A program made the translations under genes and the position numbers. Shown one piece after another: positions 8,617 to 16,603 of a stretch of 64,000 nt of DNA; position 1 is the stretch's first letter, and each line of letters begins with the position of its first letter. Source of the stretch: Streptomyces fructofermentans (GTDB taxonomy: Bacteria; Actinomycetota; Actinomycetes; Streptomycetales; Streptomycetaceae); assembly GCF_014651055.1 (NCBI RefSeq), contig NZ_BMWD01000022.1, positions 1 to 64,000 of the forward strand. The letters are read 5' to 3'. Below the pieces are notes generated by a model. It was not told the DNA's origin, did not search any database, and worked only from the letters and a program-made list of their open reading frames with translations.

Positions 8617-9255
8617 ATGCACGGCACCCCGCACGTCGTCGGCGACCCCATGACCCGACTGGTCACCGCGGTCGACCGCCGAACCACCTTCAAGGAGATC
8701 GTGCGGATGATGCAGGACTGGAAGGTCAGTGCCCTGCCCGTCCTGGAGGGTGAGGGGCGCGTCGTGGGACTCGTCTCCGAGGCCGACCTGCTGCCCAAGG
8801 AGGAATTCCGCGGCAGCGACCCCGACCGCCACACCCCACTGCGCCGACTGTCCGACCTCGCGAAGGCCGGCGCTGTCACGGCGGAAGAACTGATGACCGC
8901 CCCGGCGCTCACAACTCGCCCCGAAGCCACGCTCGCCGAGGAGGTCCGCCGCGAGGTCGTGTCCTACCTCTTCCCGCCACCGGAATCGGCGGTCCGCGTC
9001 CAGGTGCGCGACGGCGTGGTGAAGCTGACCGGCCGGGTCCGGGACACCTCCCTGGTCCCCGTGGCGGCCCGCCTGGTGCGCGCCGTCGAGGGCGTGGTGC
9101 ACGGTTACCCCCGGTCACTTCGAGCCTGCCGCAGCCTCCGGCACCGTCGTGCGTCCGTCCCGGAAGAAGGCCGCTCGCGACCGGGCCCGGGTGCCGGACC
9201 GGGCCACGGGTCCGTGACCGCATGGGCGGCAGGGGTACGTCTCGAAACCCAGTAG
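8617..9255 (+). CDS. CBS-domain / BON-domain protein, apparently damaged
   Basis: The 212-residue frame has one full CBS motif (VRMMQDWKVSALPVLEGEGRVVGLVSEADLL), the start of a second CBS (AEELMTAPALTTRPEATL) and then jumps into AEEVRREVV. A BON domain follows (VRVQVRDGVVKLTGRVRD, about residues 125-160). In intact CBS-CBS-BON proteins a further 35-45 residues complete the second CBS before that point, so an in-frame deletion is likely. After VEGVVHGY the sequence becomes Arg/Gly/Pro-rich and looks frame-shifted. GAGGGA precedes the ATG. The stop codon touches the palindrome at 9255. Confidence 0.7.
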   Translation: MHGTPHVVGDPMTRLVTAVDRRTTFKEIVRMMQDWKVSALPVLEGEGRVVGLVSEADLLPKEEFRGSDPDRHTPLRRLSDLAKAGAVTAEELMTAPALTTRPEATLAEEVRREVVSYLFPPPESAVRVQVRDGVVKLTGRVRDTSLVPVAARLVRAVEGVVHGYPRSLRACRSLRHRRASVPEEGRSRPGPGAGPGHGSVTAWAAGVRLETQ

Positions 9256-9268
9256 GGCCGGTCGGCCC
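9255..9268. promoter_or_regulatory. Candidate OsdR/DevR-type operator, copy 5 (best match)
   Basis: GGGCCGGTCGGCCC, flanked as TA...TA, is the best dyad of the five and lies 82 bases before the response regulator start. This position suggests autoregulation. Confidence 0.5.
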
Positions 9269-9349
9269 TAGCACATTCAGTTCCGGCGAGCGATGATCGT
9301 CGGCACGGGCGACCCGCAGCCCGTACGCCACCGGGGACGAGGGGCCGTC

Positions 9350-10051
9350 ATGACCGAGACACGCACCTTCACGGAGCAGAGCCCGATCCGTGTCTTCCTG
9401 CTCGACGACCACGAGGTAGTACGACGCGGCATCACCGACCTGCTCGACGCCGAGCCGGACATCTCCGTGATCGGCGACGCCGACTCCGTCGAACGCACCC
9501 TGGTCCGCGCTCCGGCGCTGCGTCCGGATGTCGCCGTGCTCGACGTACGGCTCCCGGACGGCGACGGCATCACAGTCTGCCGGGAACTACGCAGCGCAAT
9601 GCCGGAGCTGGCCTGTCTGATGCTGACCTCGTTCGACGACGAGGACGCCTTGCTGGACGCCATCATGGCCGGAGCCTCCGGCTATGTCCTCAAGCAGATC
9701 AGGGGGTCCGACCTGGTCTCGGCGGTCCGAACGGTCGCCTCGGGCCAGTCGATGCTGGACCCCGCGACAACCGCCCGGCTGATGCGATCGCTGCGCGCCG
9801 ATCCCGCGGAGGCACCGGCGCTGGCGCCCGAGCTGGCGAGCCTGTCGCCCCGGGAGCGGGACATCCTGGCCCTGATCGGCGAGGGCCTCACGAACCGCGA
9901 GATCGGAAAGAAGCTCTACCTCTCCGAGAAGACCGTCAAGAACCACATCTCCCGCCTACTGGCCAAGCTCGGCGTCCAGCGCCGTGTCCAGGCCGCGGTC
10001 CTCGCCTCCCACCTGGAGCAGCCGGACACCGGCGGACACCCCAGTAGGTGA
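9350..10051 (+). CDS. osdR: NarL/DevR-type response regulator (OsdR-like)
   Basis: A 233-residue regulator with an N-terminal receiver domain and a C-terminal LuxR-type helix-turn-helix. The receiver has acidic pocket LLDDHE, phospho-acceptor Asp in VAVLDVRLPDG, conserved Thr/Ser LTSF and Lys in GYVLKQIRG. The DNA-binding domain has LSPRERDILALIGEGLTNRE and LYLSEKTVKNHISRLLAKLG. The sequence strongly resembles Streptomyces OsdR and mycobacterial DevR/DosR, which control dormancy and hypoxia genes. The ATG at 9350 has GAGGGG upstream. The usual GAF-containing sensor kinase is not adjacent, so it may be orphan here or its kinase lies outside the window. The symbol is an assignment by similarity only. 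Confidence 0.8.
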   Translation: MTETRTFTEQSPIRVFLLDDHEVVRRGITDLLDAEPDISVIGDADSVERTLVRAPALRPDVAVLDVRLPDGDGITVCRELRSAMPELACLMLTSFDDEDALLDAIMAGASGYVLKQIRGSDLVSAVRTVASGQSMLDPATTARLMRSLRADPAEAPALAPELASLSPRERDILALIGEGLTNREIGKKLYLSEKTVKNHISRLLAKLGVQRRVQAAVLASHLEQPDTGGHPSR

Positions 10052-10615
10052 GTAGTCGGCGCAGGGACCGTCCGGAGCCGCGATCGGCAGTACGGCCCTG
10101 CTTCGTCTCCCACGCCGGTAGCCATCCTGAGAACGCCTCTCTCCGCGGACGTGACCGCTCCGCCGATCCGCCGATCCGCAACACCCGGCCTGGCGGCTGT
10201 GGCCCGCCCCGGTTGCATACGGATACCCCCCTCCCGCACCTCGGCCCGTCGGACCTCCTTGCCCGAGCTCCGGATCGCCGGCACCGCGACCCGGTCACTG
10301 AGGCGCGGCGTCGCCCTTTCGCACCTTGCCCGAACAAGGGCGCGGCATCGGTACCGGCACGGATGCCTGCGGCCCTCCGGCGGGCCTGTTGTTCGATGGC
10401 GATCCGGTGTGCGGCCAGGATGCTGATCGTGCGCGGCCCGGAGTGTGGGGCGCTCCGGAGCGTGCAGTCGGCGTGCCGGGGAGACGCATGGCGCACCCTG
10501 TGGCAGTCCGCAGTGGGGCAGACGACGGCTCAGATCCGGTCGGAACGACCGGCGGGTCCGTCAGGCTCCTCGGCTGCCGACAACAGGTGGAGGTGGGCAC
10601 TGATGCGTGACGGGT
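10052..10615. other. Gene-poor stretch after the response regulator
   Basis: About 560 bases with several overlapping open frames, none with recognisable domains or a ribosome site. The overlapping frames on both strands look like GC-driven artefacts. Decayed coding sequence cannot be excluded because the island to the left contains relics. Confidence 0.4.
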
Positions 10616-11380
10616 TCACCAGGCACTCGCTCCGCCATCGACCGCGTAGTTGGCGCCGGTGATGAACGACGCCCGGTCGGACGCGAGGAAGGCGGCCAGT
10701 TCGACGATCTCCTCGGGCTGCGCGAAACGCTTGAGGAGCGTCTTGCTGGTGATGGCGTCCCTCATGGCCTGGTTGTCGCCCAGGTCGCGGTCGCTGGCGG
10801 GGGTCAGCACCGGGCCGGGGCTGATGGCGACAGCGCGGATTCCGTGGGCGGCGCCTTCGAGGGCGAGTTGCCGTGTCATCCCGATGACACCGGCGTTGGC
10901 CGCGGTGTGGGCGACCATCGGTGGCGTGGTGCCTGCGATCATGCCTGCCTCGGAGGCCACGTTGATGATGACTCCGCCGCCTCGGCGGACGAGGTGCGGC
11001 CAGGTGTACTTCGAGACGAAGAAGGGGATGTCGAGTTCGCCGGCCACTGTCGCCCGCCAGTCGTCGACGGAGAAGTCGGGCATGGGGCCGAAGCGCTGCA
11101 GCGCCGCGTTGTTGTAGACGACATCGAGCCCGTCGTACGCCGCGGCGGCGTCCTCGGCCATCCGGCGGACCTGGTCCGGGTCGGTCAGGTCGACCGGCGC
11201 GATGCTCGTCATGGCGCCGCCCGCCCGGCGCACGAGGCCGGCGGTCTCCTCATTGGCGTCGGCCTGGATCTCAACCCCGATGATCTTCGCGCCTTCCCGG
11301 GCGAAGACCTGCGCGGCGACGCGTCCCATGCCTCCTCCGGTGCCGGTGATGAGCACTACCTTGCTGTCGAGGATTCCCAC
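10616..11380 (-). CDS. Short-chain dehydrogenase/reductase with atypical active site
   Basis: A 254-residue classical SDR: cofactor loop TGTGGGMG, VYNNAAL, active-site serine in NVASEAGMIAG and a C-terminal FITGANYAVDGGASAW. The usual catalytic YxxxK is replaced: the sequence reads MVAHTAANAGVIGMTRQLALE, giving His where Tyr and Asn where Lys normally stand. The codons CAC and AAC are clear. The fold and NAD(P) binding are likely, but classical catalysis is doubtful unless the subfamily uses other residues. The GTG at 11380 has AGGAGGG upstream. The glyoxalase relic lies upstream on the same strand, suggesting an older gene group. Confidence 0.85.
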   Translation of the reverse strand: MGILDSKVVLITGTGGGMGRVAAQVFAREGAKIIGVEIQADANEETAGLVRRAGGAMTSIAPVDLTDPDQVRRMAEDAAAAYDGLDVVYNNAALQRFGPMPDFSVDDWRATVAGELDIPFFVSKYTWPHLVRRGGGVIINVASEAGMIAGTTPPMVAHTAANAGVIGMTRQLALEGAAHGIRAVAISPGPVLTPASDRDLGDNQAMRDAITSKTLLKRFAQPEEIVELAAFLASDRASFITGANYAVDGGASAW

Positions 11381-11680
11381 GGTTCCCTCCTGCTTTCGGT
11401 ACCTGTTCTGCGGGCCGGTGGATGTGAGACGCGTACGCGCCGGCAGCGGCCGACCGGAGCCACCGCCGGGCCGGGCCGTGAAGCGGAGCCACGTGGCGCC
11501 GGAAGCGGCAGGGCCGGGAGCCGGTGCGCCCCGGAGGTCTTCGAGGACCTGCCGAAGTACGGTCCGCGCCGCTCAGGTCCCGTGGACCGCCCCGTACGGA
11601 CACCTTCCGGCCCGGCGAGTGACGGCTTCGGCGCCTTCCGCGGTTCGGTCGGGGACAGCCGTCCTGGAGGCCGTCGGACA

Positions 11681-11918
11681 GCGGCCCGCGATGCGTGCCT
11701 GGCCGGGCAGGTCGTGGTTGACGGTTCCGCGGGCGTGGTTGTGGAAGAGCACGCCCTTGTCGTCGTGGAAGGCCTCGCCGACCTCGACGCCCCGCTCCAG
11801 GAGCTCCCGGCGGGCCGCCTCGATGTCGGTGACGATGAGGTACCCCGGCTCGGCGGAGGTGAGGCCCTTGCCGAAGATGATCGACGCCTCGGATCCCGGC
11901 GGCGTGAGACGGACCGCG
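11681..11918 (-). pseudogene. Glyoxalase/VOC-fold gene relic
   Basis: Read leftward, this stretch encodes VRLTPPGSEASIIFGKGL, then VTDIEAARRELLERGVEV and VLFHNHARGTVNHDLPGQ. These match the intact VOC gene at 12058-12531 block by block. The N-terminal third and C-terminal metal/substrate-binding end are missing and no start or ribosome site exists. It is a degraded paralogue of its neighbour. The flanking 11381-11680 and 11919-12057 segments hold no other recognisable gene. Confidence 0.75.
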
Positions 11919-12057
11919 CTCCCGTCAGCGTCTTCGCGGCCTCGAACGGCACCTCAGCCGAACGCGGCCCCTCCCCGGTCACGGGCCCGCGCACACACCA
12001 CCCGCACAGGGGCCGTACGCCATCTCTCACTCCGCCAGGCGGCGCCGGCGTGCGGGT

Positions 12058-12531
12058 TCAGCGGCCGGGGGCCCGCTGGGAGACCTCCTGCAGCACCCAC
12101 CCGTTGCCGTCGGGGTCGCTGAAGGTGGCGAACGAGCCGTAGGAGGCCCGGTCGGGGTGCACGCCGGCCTGGCGTCCCTGCCCCGCCAGGTCGTGCACGA
12201 TCTCGCCGCCCTCATGGCCGTGGAAGATCAGCCCGCCTCCGTCGTGGAACACCTCGCTCACCTCGATCCCGCGTTCCACGAGGTCCTTGCGCGAGGCCTC
12301 GATGTCGGGCACGACCAGGTACAGGCCCTGGCTGGAACCCGGCGCGGCCGCGGTGAGCCCCTTGCCGATCATGATCGCGCACTCGGATCCGGGCGGCGTG
12401 AGATGCACGGCCCTCCACTCGGCGGTGGCTTCGACGTCGAGGTCCAGACGGAACCCGACCTTCTCGTAGAACTCCTTCGCCCGGTCGACGTCAGAGACCG
12501 GCAGCACGAGGAGTTCGAGTTTGAGGTCCAT
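12058..12531 (-). CDS. VOC (glyoxalase-fold) protein
   Basis: A 157-residue protein of the vicinal oxygen chelate family. It has an N-terminal beta-alpha unit (LELLVLPVSDVDRAKEFYEK), a middle VHLTPPGSECAIMIG and a C-terminal FSDPDGNGWVLQEV with the usual metal-ligand Glu. Members include glyoxalases, dioxygenases and resistance proteins; the substrate is not predictable. GGAGGT abuts the ATG at 12531 with almost no spacing, so a ribosome may use the AGGAG further upstream. A GTG 12 bases upstream is an alternative start. It is divergent from the oxidoreductase at 12821 and duplicated by the relic at 11681. Confidence 0.8.
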   Translation of the reverse strand: MDLKLELLVLPVSDVDRAKEFYEKVGFRLDLDVEATAEWRAVHLTPPGSECAIMIGKGLTAAAPGSSQGLYLVVPDIEASRKDLVERGIEVSEVFHDGGGLIFHGHEGGEIVHDLAGQGRQAGVHPDRASYGSFATFSDPDGNGWVLQEVSQRAPGR

Positions 12532-12820
12532 ACCTCCAGTCACTCTCCTGGCCCCGCTTCTCGCAACTGCAAGCACCTTCGATCCGACGGCCTCCCGCCT
12601 GCGGTTCGGTGCCGGCGTGCGGCGCCATGTCGGGTCCAGGTCCGGTGGACAGCGCTTGCGAGGAGCCAGGAGTGCCGGTAGACGCGGCAGCAGACCCCAC
12701 TGCGGGCGGGCCCGTGCCGGGCATCCACGGGAGGCAGCGGGCCGACGCGATAAATAGGCTGGCGTGACAGGCGCGCGCATCCCTCGGACATTCATCGGAC
12801 ATTCGCGAAAAGGAACAGTT

Positions 12821-13741
12821 ATGCAAGCCATCACCGCCTCGGACCGCGATGCCGGCGTCAGCGGGCTGGCCCTGACGGAGCTGCCGCATCCCCATGCCTC
12901 CGAGAACGACGTCGTCGTGCGGGTGCACGCCGCGGGATTCACGCGCGGTGAACTGGACTGGCCCGGGACGTGGTCCGACCGCGCGGGCCGCGACCGCGCT
13001 CCGAGCGTGCCGGGGCACGAGGTGTCGGGCGTCGTGACGGAACTCGGCTACGGGACCACCGGGCTCACAGTCGGCCAGCGGGTCTTCGGTCTCGCCGACT
13101 GGACCCGCAACGGCTCACTGGCCGAGTACGTCGCCGTGGAGGCCCGCAACCTCGCCCCGCTTCCGGCGGATGTCGACCACACGGCGGCGGCCGCGCTGTC
13201 GATCTCCGGACTGACCGCCTGGCAGGGACTGTTCGACCACGCGCGGATCGTGACCGGGCAGACCGTCCTGGTCCACGGCGCGGCGGGCGGTGTCGGCTCG
13301 GTGGCGGTGCAGCTCGCGGTGGAGGCGGGAGCACGTGTGATCGGCACCGGTCGGGCCGCCGACCGGGACTACGTCCTCTCGCTGGGCACGCACACGTTCC
13401 TGGACCTCTCGGGCGACTGGCCGGCGCGGACCGGTGAGGTCGACGTGGTGTTCGACGCGATCGGCGGTGACGTGCTGGACCGCTCGGCCGCCCTCGTTCG
13501 CGCCGGCGGCACCCTCGTCACGGTCGCCCAGCCGCCGACCGTCCGGCCCCGCGACGGACGGGCCCTGTTCTTCGTCGTGGAACCCGACCGTGCGCGCCTG
13601 CAGGACCTGGCGCAGCGGCTGCGGGACGGGCGGCTCACCGTGCGGGTGGGCGCGGTGCGCCCGCTTGCCGAGGCGGTCGCCGCCTTCACTCCCGGCCAGC
13701 GCGTCCCCGGACGGACGATCATCCGGGTCACCGAGGACTGA
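12821..13741 (+). CDS. NADP-dependent quinone oxidoreductase-like protein
   Basis: A 306-residue zinc-free MDR enzyme. It has a GroES-like N-terminal half (PGHEVSGVVTELG) and a nucleotide-binding motif, VLVHGAAGGVGSVAVQLA, typical of zeta-crystallin/QOR proteins. It lacks the structural zinc cysteines. It probably reduces quinones or enals using NADPH. The ATG at 12821 follows AAAGGAA at good spacing; a longer frame upstream has no ribosome site. The gene ends just before a strong bidirectional hairpin and runs toward the PTS gene. Confidence 0.82.
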   Translation: MQAITASDRDAGVSGLALTELPHPHASENDVVVRVHAAGFTRGELDWPGTWSDRAGRDRAPSVPGHEVSGVVTELGYGTTGLTVGQRVFGLADWTRNGSLAEYVAVEARNLAPLPADVDHTAAAALSISGLTAWQGLFDHARIVTGQTVLVHGAAGGVGSVAVQLAVEAGARVIGTGRAADRDYVLSLGTHTFLDLSGDWPARTGEVDVVFDAIGGDVLDRSAALVRAGGTLVTVAQPPTVRPRDGRALFFVVEPDRARLQDLAQRLRDGRLTVRVGAVRPLAEAVAAFTPGQRVPGRTIIRVTED

Positions 13742-13826
13742 GGCGACCCCGGCACAGCGTCCCTGCGCCGGGGTCGGGGGCGGTCCCGATCCACCGGCGG
13801 TGGCCGTGCGAGGGGATACGGAAAGG

Positions 13827-13873
13827 AACACAGCTGCTGCCCCCGCCGTTACGGCGGGGGCAGCAGCTGTGTT
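13827..13873. terminator. Bidirectional terminator hairpin
   Basis: Two perfect 23-base arms (AACACAGCTGCTGCC...) surround a single central base, one of the longest hairpins in the window. It lies between convergent genes ending at 13741 (+) and 13876 (-), three bases from the second stop codon. Each strand begins the stem with an A-tract and ends with a short T run. Confidence 0.8.
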
Positions 13874-13875
13874 GG

Positions 13876-15429
13876 TCAACCGGCCGAAGCACCTGCCGGC
13901 GCGGCCGGTGTCGTCGCCGGGGCCGTTCCGTCGACGGCCGGGGTGGAGGTGAGAACCGGCTCGGACGGTGCGGGCGCGACATTGAGTTCGGCGAGCATCG
14001 TCTTGGTGAAGCCGAAGTAGTACGTGGCGAGGAAGCCGCCGAGGTAGCCGACGAGGAGGCCCGCGGCGTAGACGGCAACCGTCCGGCCCAGGCCGTGGTC
14101 GCCGTCGAGCAGGGGGAAGAGCGCCCAGCCCGAGGGGCCGATCGCGGTGGAGCCGACGTCGGTGCCCAACTGGTTGAACAGTCCGACGAACGCGCCGCCG
14201 AGGGCTCCGCCGGTGCAGGCCGTGATGAACGGGCGGCCGAGCGGCAGCGAGACGCCGTAGATCAGCGGCTCGCCCACACCGAGGAACCCGGGCCACAGGG
14301 CCGACTTGATGGTGGTGCGGATCGAGGTGTTGCGGTGCAGGCGGAAGTACACGGCGATGGCCGCGCCGACCTGGCCCGCGCCGGCCATCGCGAGGATGGG
14401 CAGCAGCACGGTGTAGCCCTGCTGTTCGATCAGAGTCGTGTGGATCGGGATGAGCGCCTGGTGCAGGCCCAGCATGACCAGCGGCAGGAACAGGGCGCCC
14501 AGGATCAGTCCGGCGCCCGCGCCGCCGTGTGCGAGCAGCCAGTTGGCGCCTTCACCGATCTTCGCGGAGACCTCACCGGCGAGGAACATGAGCCCGAAGA
14601 GGGTGGCGAGGCCGGCCACGAGCACGGTGATCGTCGGGGTGACCAGGACGTCGATGGACACGGGGACCCAGCGACGGCACCACTTCTCGACCTGCACGGC
14701 GAGCCATGCCGCGCCCAGGGCGCCGAGGACTCCGCCCTGTCCCGGGGAGAGCTGCTGGCCGAAGGCTTCGACGTTGGCCACGCCCGCGTAGACGATGATG
14801 GCGGCGACGGCGCCGCCGAGGATGGGTGTGCCGCCGAACTCCTTGGCGGTGTTGTAGCCGACGAACACGGCGATCAGTGCCATGAATCCGGAGGCCATCG
14901 CGGCGAGGGCGGGGGTGATTCCGGGCAGCCAGCCGAGGTTCACCAGGAGGCCGTTGAGGCCCGCGATGATGCCGCAGCCGATGAGTGCGGGAATCAGCGG
15001 CACGAAGATGTTCGCGATCCGGCGCAGCAGCAGTTTGAAGGGGGTCGCGTTCTTCGCCTTGCGCTGGGCGCGCAGTGCCGCGCCCTGCGCGGCGAGTTCC
15101 TCGGCGGTCACGGGCTCGCCGCCGGCGTCGGGTGCGTTCCCGCCGCCGGGTGCGGGGGCCTCGGCGCGCTCCTGCTCGGCCAGGGCCTCGAACTCGGGGG
15201 TGACGCGGGCGACGGTGCCGGGTCCGAGGACGATCTGGTAGGTGTCGTCCTCGACGACGCCCATCACCGCGGGCAGTGCCTTGAGCTGTTCTTCCTGCAC
15301 CAGGGACCGGTCGTGCAGGCCCAACCGGAGCCGGGTCATGCAGTGGGCCACCGACGCCACGTTCCGCGCACCTCCGACGAGGGGGAGGATGGCTGCCGCG
15401 GTGTCGCGGTACTTGTTCTCGTTCGCCAT
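13876..15429 (-). CDS. PTS EIIBC transporter, MurNAc/GlcNAc-type
   Basis: A 517-residue phosphotransferase permease. The EIIB domain (about residues 5-90) has the phosphorylated Cys30 in VAHCMTRLRL. A charged linker leads to the EIIC domain (about residues 125-490) with some ten hydrophobic segments and the signature GVGEPLIYGVSLPLG. No EIIA domain is present, so a separate EIIA must donate phosphate. The Pro/Ala-rich C-terminal tail is unusual. It lies 34 bases after murQ in one operon, which points to N-acetylmuramic acid import as MurNAc-6-phosphate. GlcNAc or a general amino sugar is the alternative. Confidence 0.82.
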   Translation of the reverse strand: MANENKYRDTAAAILPLVGGARNVASVAHCMTRLRLGLHDRSLVQEEQLKALPAVMGVVEDDTYQIVLGPGTVARVTPEFEALAEQERAEAPAPGGGNAPDAGGEPVTAEELAAQGAALRAQRKAKNATPFKLLLRRIANIFVPLIPALIGCGIIAGLNGLLVNLGWLPGITPALAAMASGFMALIAVFVGYNTAKEFGGTPILGGAVAAIIVYAGVANVEAFGQQLSPGQGGVLGALGAAWLAVQVEKWCRRWVPVSIDVLVTPTITVLVAGLATLFGLMFLAGEVSAKIGEGANWLLAHGGAGAGLILGALFLPLVMLGLHQALIPIHTTLIEQQGYTVLLPILAMAGAGQVGAAIAVYFRLHRNTSIRTTIKSALWPGFLGVGEPLIYGVSLPLGRPFITACTGGALGGAFVGLFNQLGTDVGSTAIGPSGWALFPLLDGDHGLGRTVAVYAAGLLVGYLGGFLATYYFGFTKTMLAELNVAPAPSEPVLTSTPAVDGTAPATTPAAPAGASAG

Positions 15430-15463
15430 GAGATCGGCCTTGCTGTGAGTATCGGCTGGTGCG

Positions 15464-16405
15464 TCAGGCTGCTGCGGCTTCGAGGGCCTTGCGCAGATGT
15501 CCGTGCGCGTCCTCGAGAAGGTGCTCGGCCGTCCGTGCGTCGACAGCTCCGCGCAGGGTGAGGATGGCGTTCTTGACCTCGCCGCCGGTGGCGGTGAGGG
15601 CTTCGGCGATGGCCTCGTCGGAGGCGTCGGTGGCGAGGCCCACGATCCGGTGGGCCCGGGCCCGGAGCTTCTCGTTGGAGGCGCGCACGTCGACCATCAG
15701 GTTCCCGTAGGTCTTGCCGATCCGGATCATGGTGATCGTGGAGAACATGTTGAGCACCAGCTTCTGCGCGGTGCCCGCCTTGAGCCGGGTGGAGCCGGTC
15801 AGGGTCTCCGGGCCGACCACGATCTCGATGCCGTGCTCGGCGGCTGCGGCCAGCGCGCTGTCGGCGTTGCAGGACAGCCCCACCGTGAGCGCGCCGAGGG
15901 ACCGTGCGTGGCGGACGGCCTCGACGGCGTACGGGGTGCGGCCGGAGGCCGAGATGCCGACGACGGTGTCCTCGGGGGACAGGCCGAGTGCGTCCAGGTC
16001 CTGGCGGGCCGCCTCCTCGGAGTCCTCGGCGCCCTCGACGGCCGTGACCATGGCGGCCGGCCCCCCGGCGATGAGGCCCACGACCTGTGAGGGGTCGGTG
16101 TTGAAGGTGGGCGGGCATTCGGAGGCGTCCAGGACTCCGAGCCGTCCGGCGGTGCCGGCGCCCGCGTAGATGAGGCGGCCGCCGCGGGCCATCCGCTCGG
16201 CGATGCCGTCGATCGCGGCGGCGATCTCGGGGAGTCGGCCTTCGACGGCGGTGGTGACGGTCGCGTCCTCGGCGTTCATGTGGCGGGCGAGGTCCAGCGT
16301 GGGGAGGCGGTCGATGTCCGCCAGTTCGGGGCGGTGTGCCTCGGTGGCCATGGTGGCCAGCTGGTCACGCAGTCGGCCGTTTCCCACGGCGTCTTGGGTG
16401 GACAT
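15464..16405 (-). CDS. murQ: N-acetylmuramic acid 6-phosphate etherase
   Basis: MurQ cleaves MurNAc-6-phosphate to GlcNAc-6-phosphate and D-lactate in the cytoplasm during cell-wall sugar recycling. The 313-residue protein has an SIS sugar-phosphate fold (about residues 55-220) with GAGTAGRLGVLDASECPPTF, including the catalytic Glu of the SEC stretch, and VGISASGRTPY. Length and order match the family. An AGGAG site lies about a dozen bases before the ATG at 16405. It is first in the murQ-PTS operon, and two GAAA-N5-TTTC boxes sit 120-160 bases upstream. Confidence 0.95.
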   Translation of the reverse strand: MSTQDAVGNGRLRDQLATMATEAHRPELADIDRLPTLDLARHMNAEDATVTTAVEGRLPEIAAAIDGIAERMARGGRLIYAGAGTAGRLGVLDASECPPTFNTDPSQVVGLIAGGPAAMVTAVEGAEDSEEAARQDLDALGLSPEDTVVGISASGRTPYAVEAVRHARSLGALTVGLSCNADSALAAAAEHGIEIVVGPETLTGSTRLKAGTAQKLVLNMFSTITMIRIGKTYGNLMVDVRASNEKLRARAHRIVGLATDASDEAIAEALTATGGEVKNAILTLRGAVDARTAEHLLEDAHGHLRKALEAAAA

Positions 16406-16523
16406 GAACGTTCACGGCTCCTGTCGTGCGGACATTTCGGTGGCTTGGGTGGTTCTGTTGTGTTTCCGTCATACGTGACCGGGAGTGGTTCCGGCGGGCT
16501 CGTGTGACACGAGAGACAGTGAC

Positions 16524-16567
16524 GAAACTTTCTTTCATCTTGCCCCGGCAAGATGAAACATATTTTC
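16524..16567. promoter_or_regulatory. Candidate MurR/RpiR operator upstream of murQ
   Basis: Two boxes of the form GAAA-N5-TTTC (16524-16536 and 16555-16567) flank and overlap a 12-base perfect inverted repeat (TTTCATCTTGCC with its complement, two-base spacer, 16533-16558). RpiR-family regulators are known to bind GAAA/TTTC-type dyads. It stands in an AT-rich patch upstream of murQ. The probable regulator is encoded at 19782. Confidence 0.6.
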
Positions 16568-16603
16568 AGCCAGGTGGCTCGTCAAGCCCCCTTCGGCCGT
16601 GAA

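Noticed and set aside
10048..10662. 204-residue rightward frame after the response regulator
   Set aside because: No ribosome site, domain or normal composition; it overlaps the end of the SDR gene on the other strand.
14095..15561. 488-residue rightward frame
   Set aside because: Antisense to the PTS permease; no domain and no ribosome site.
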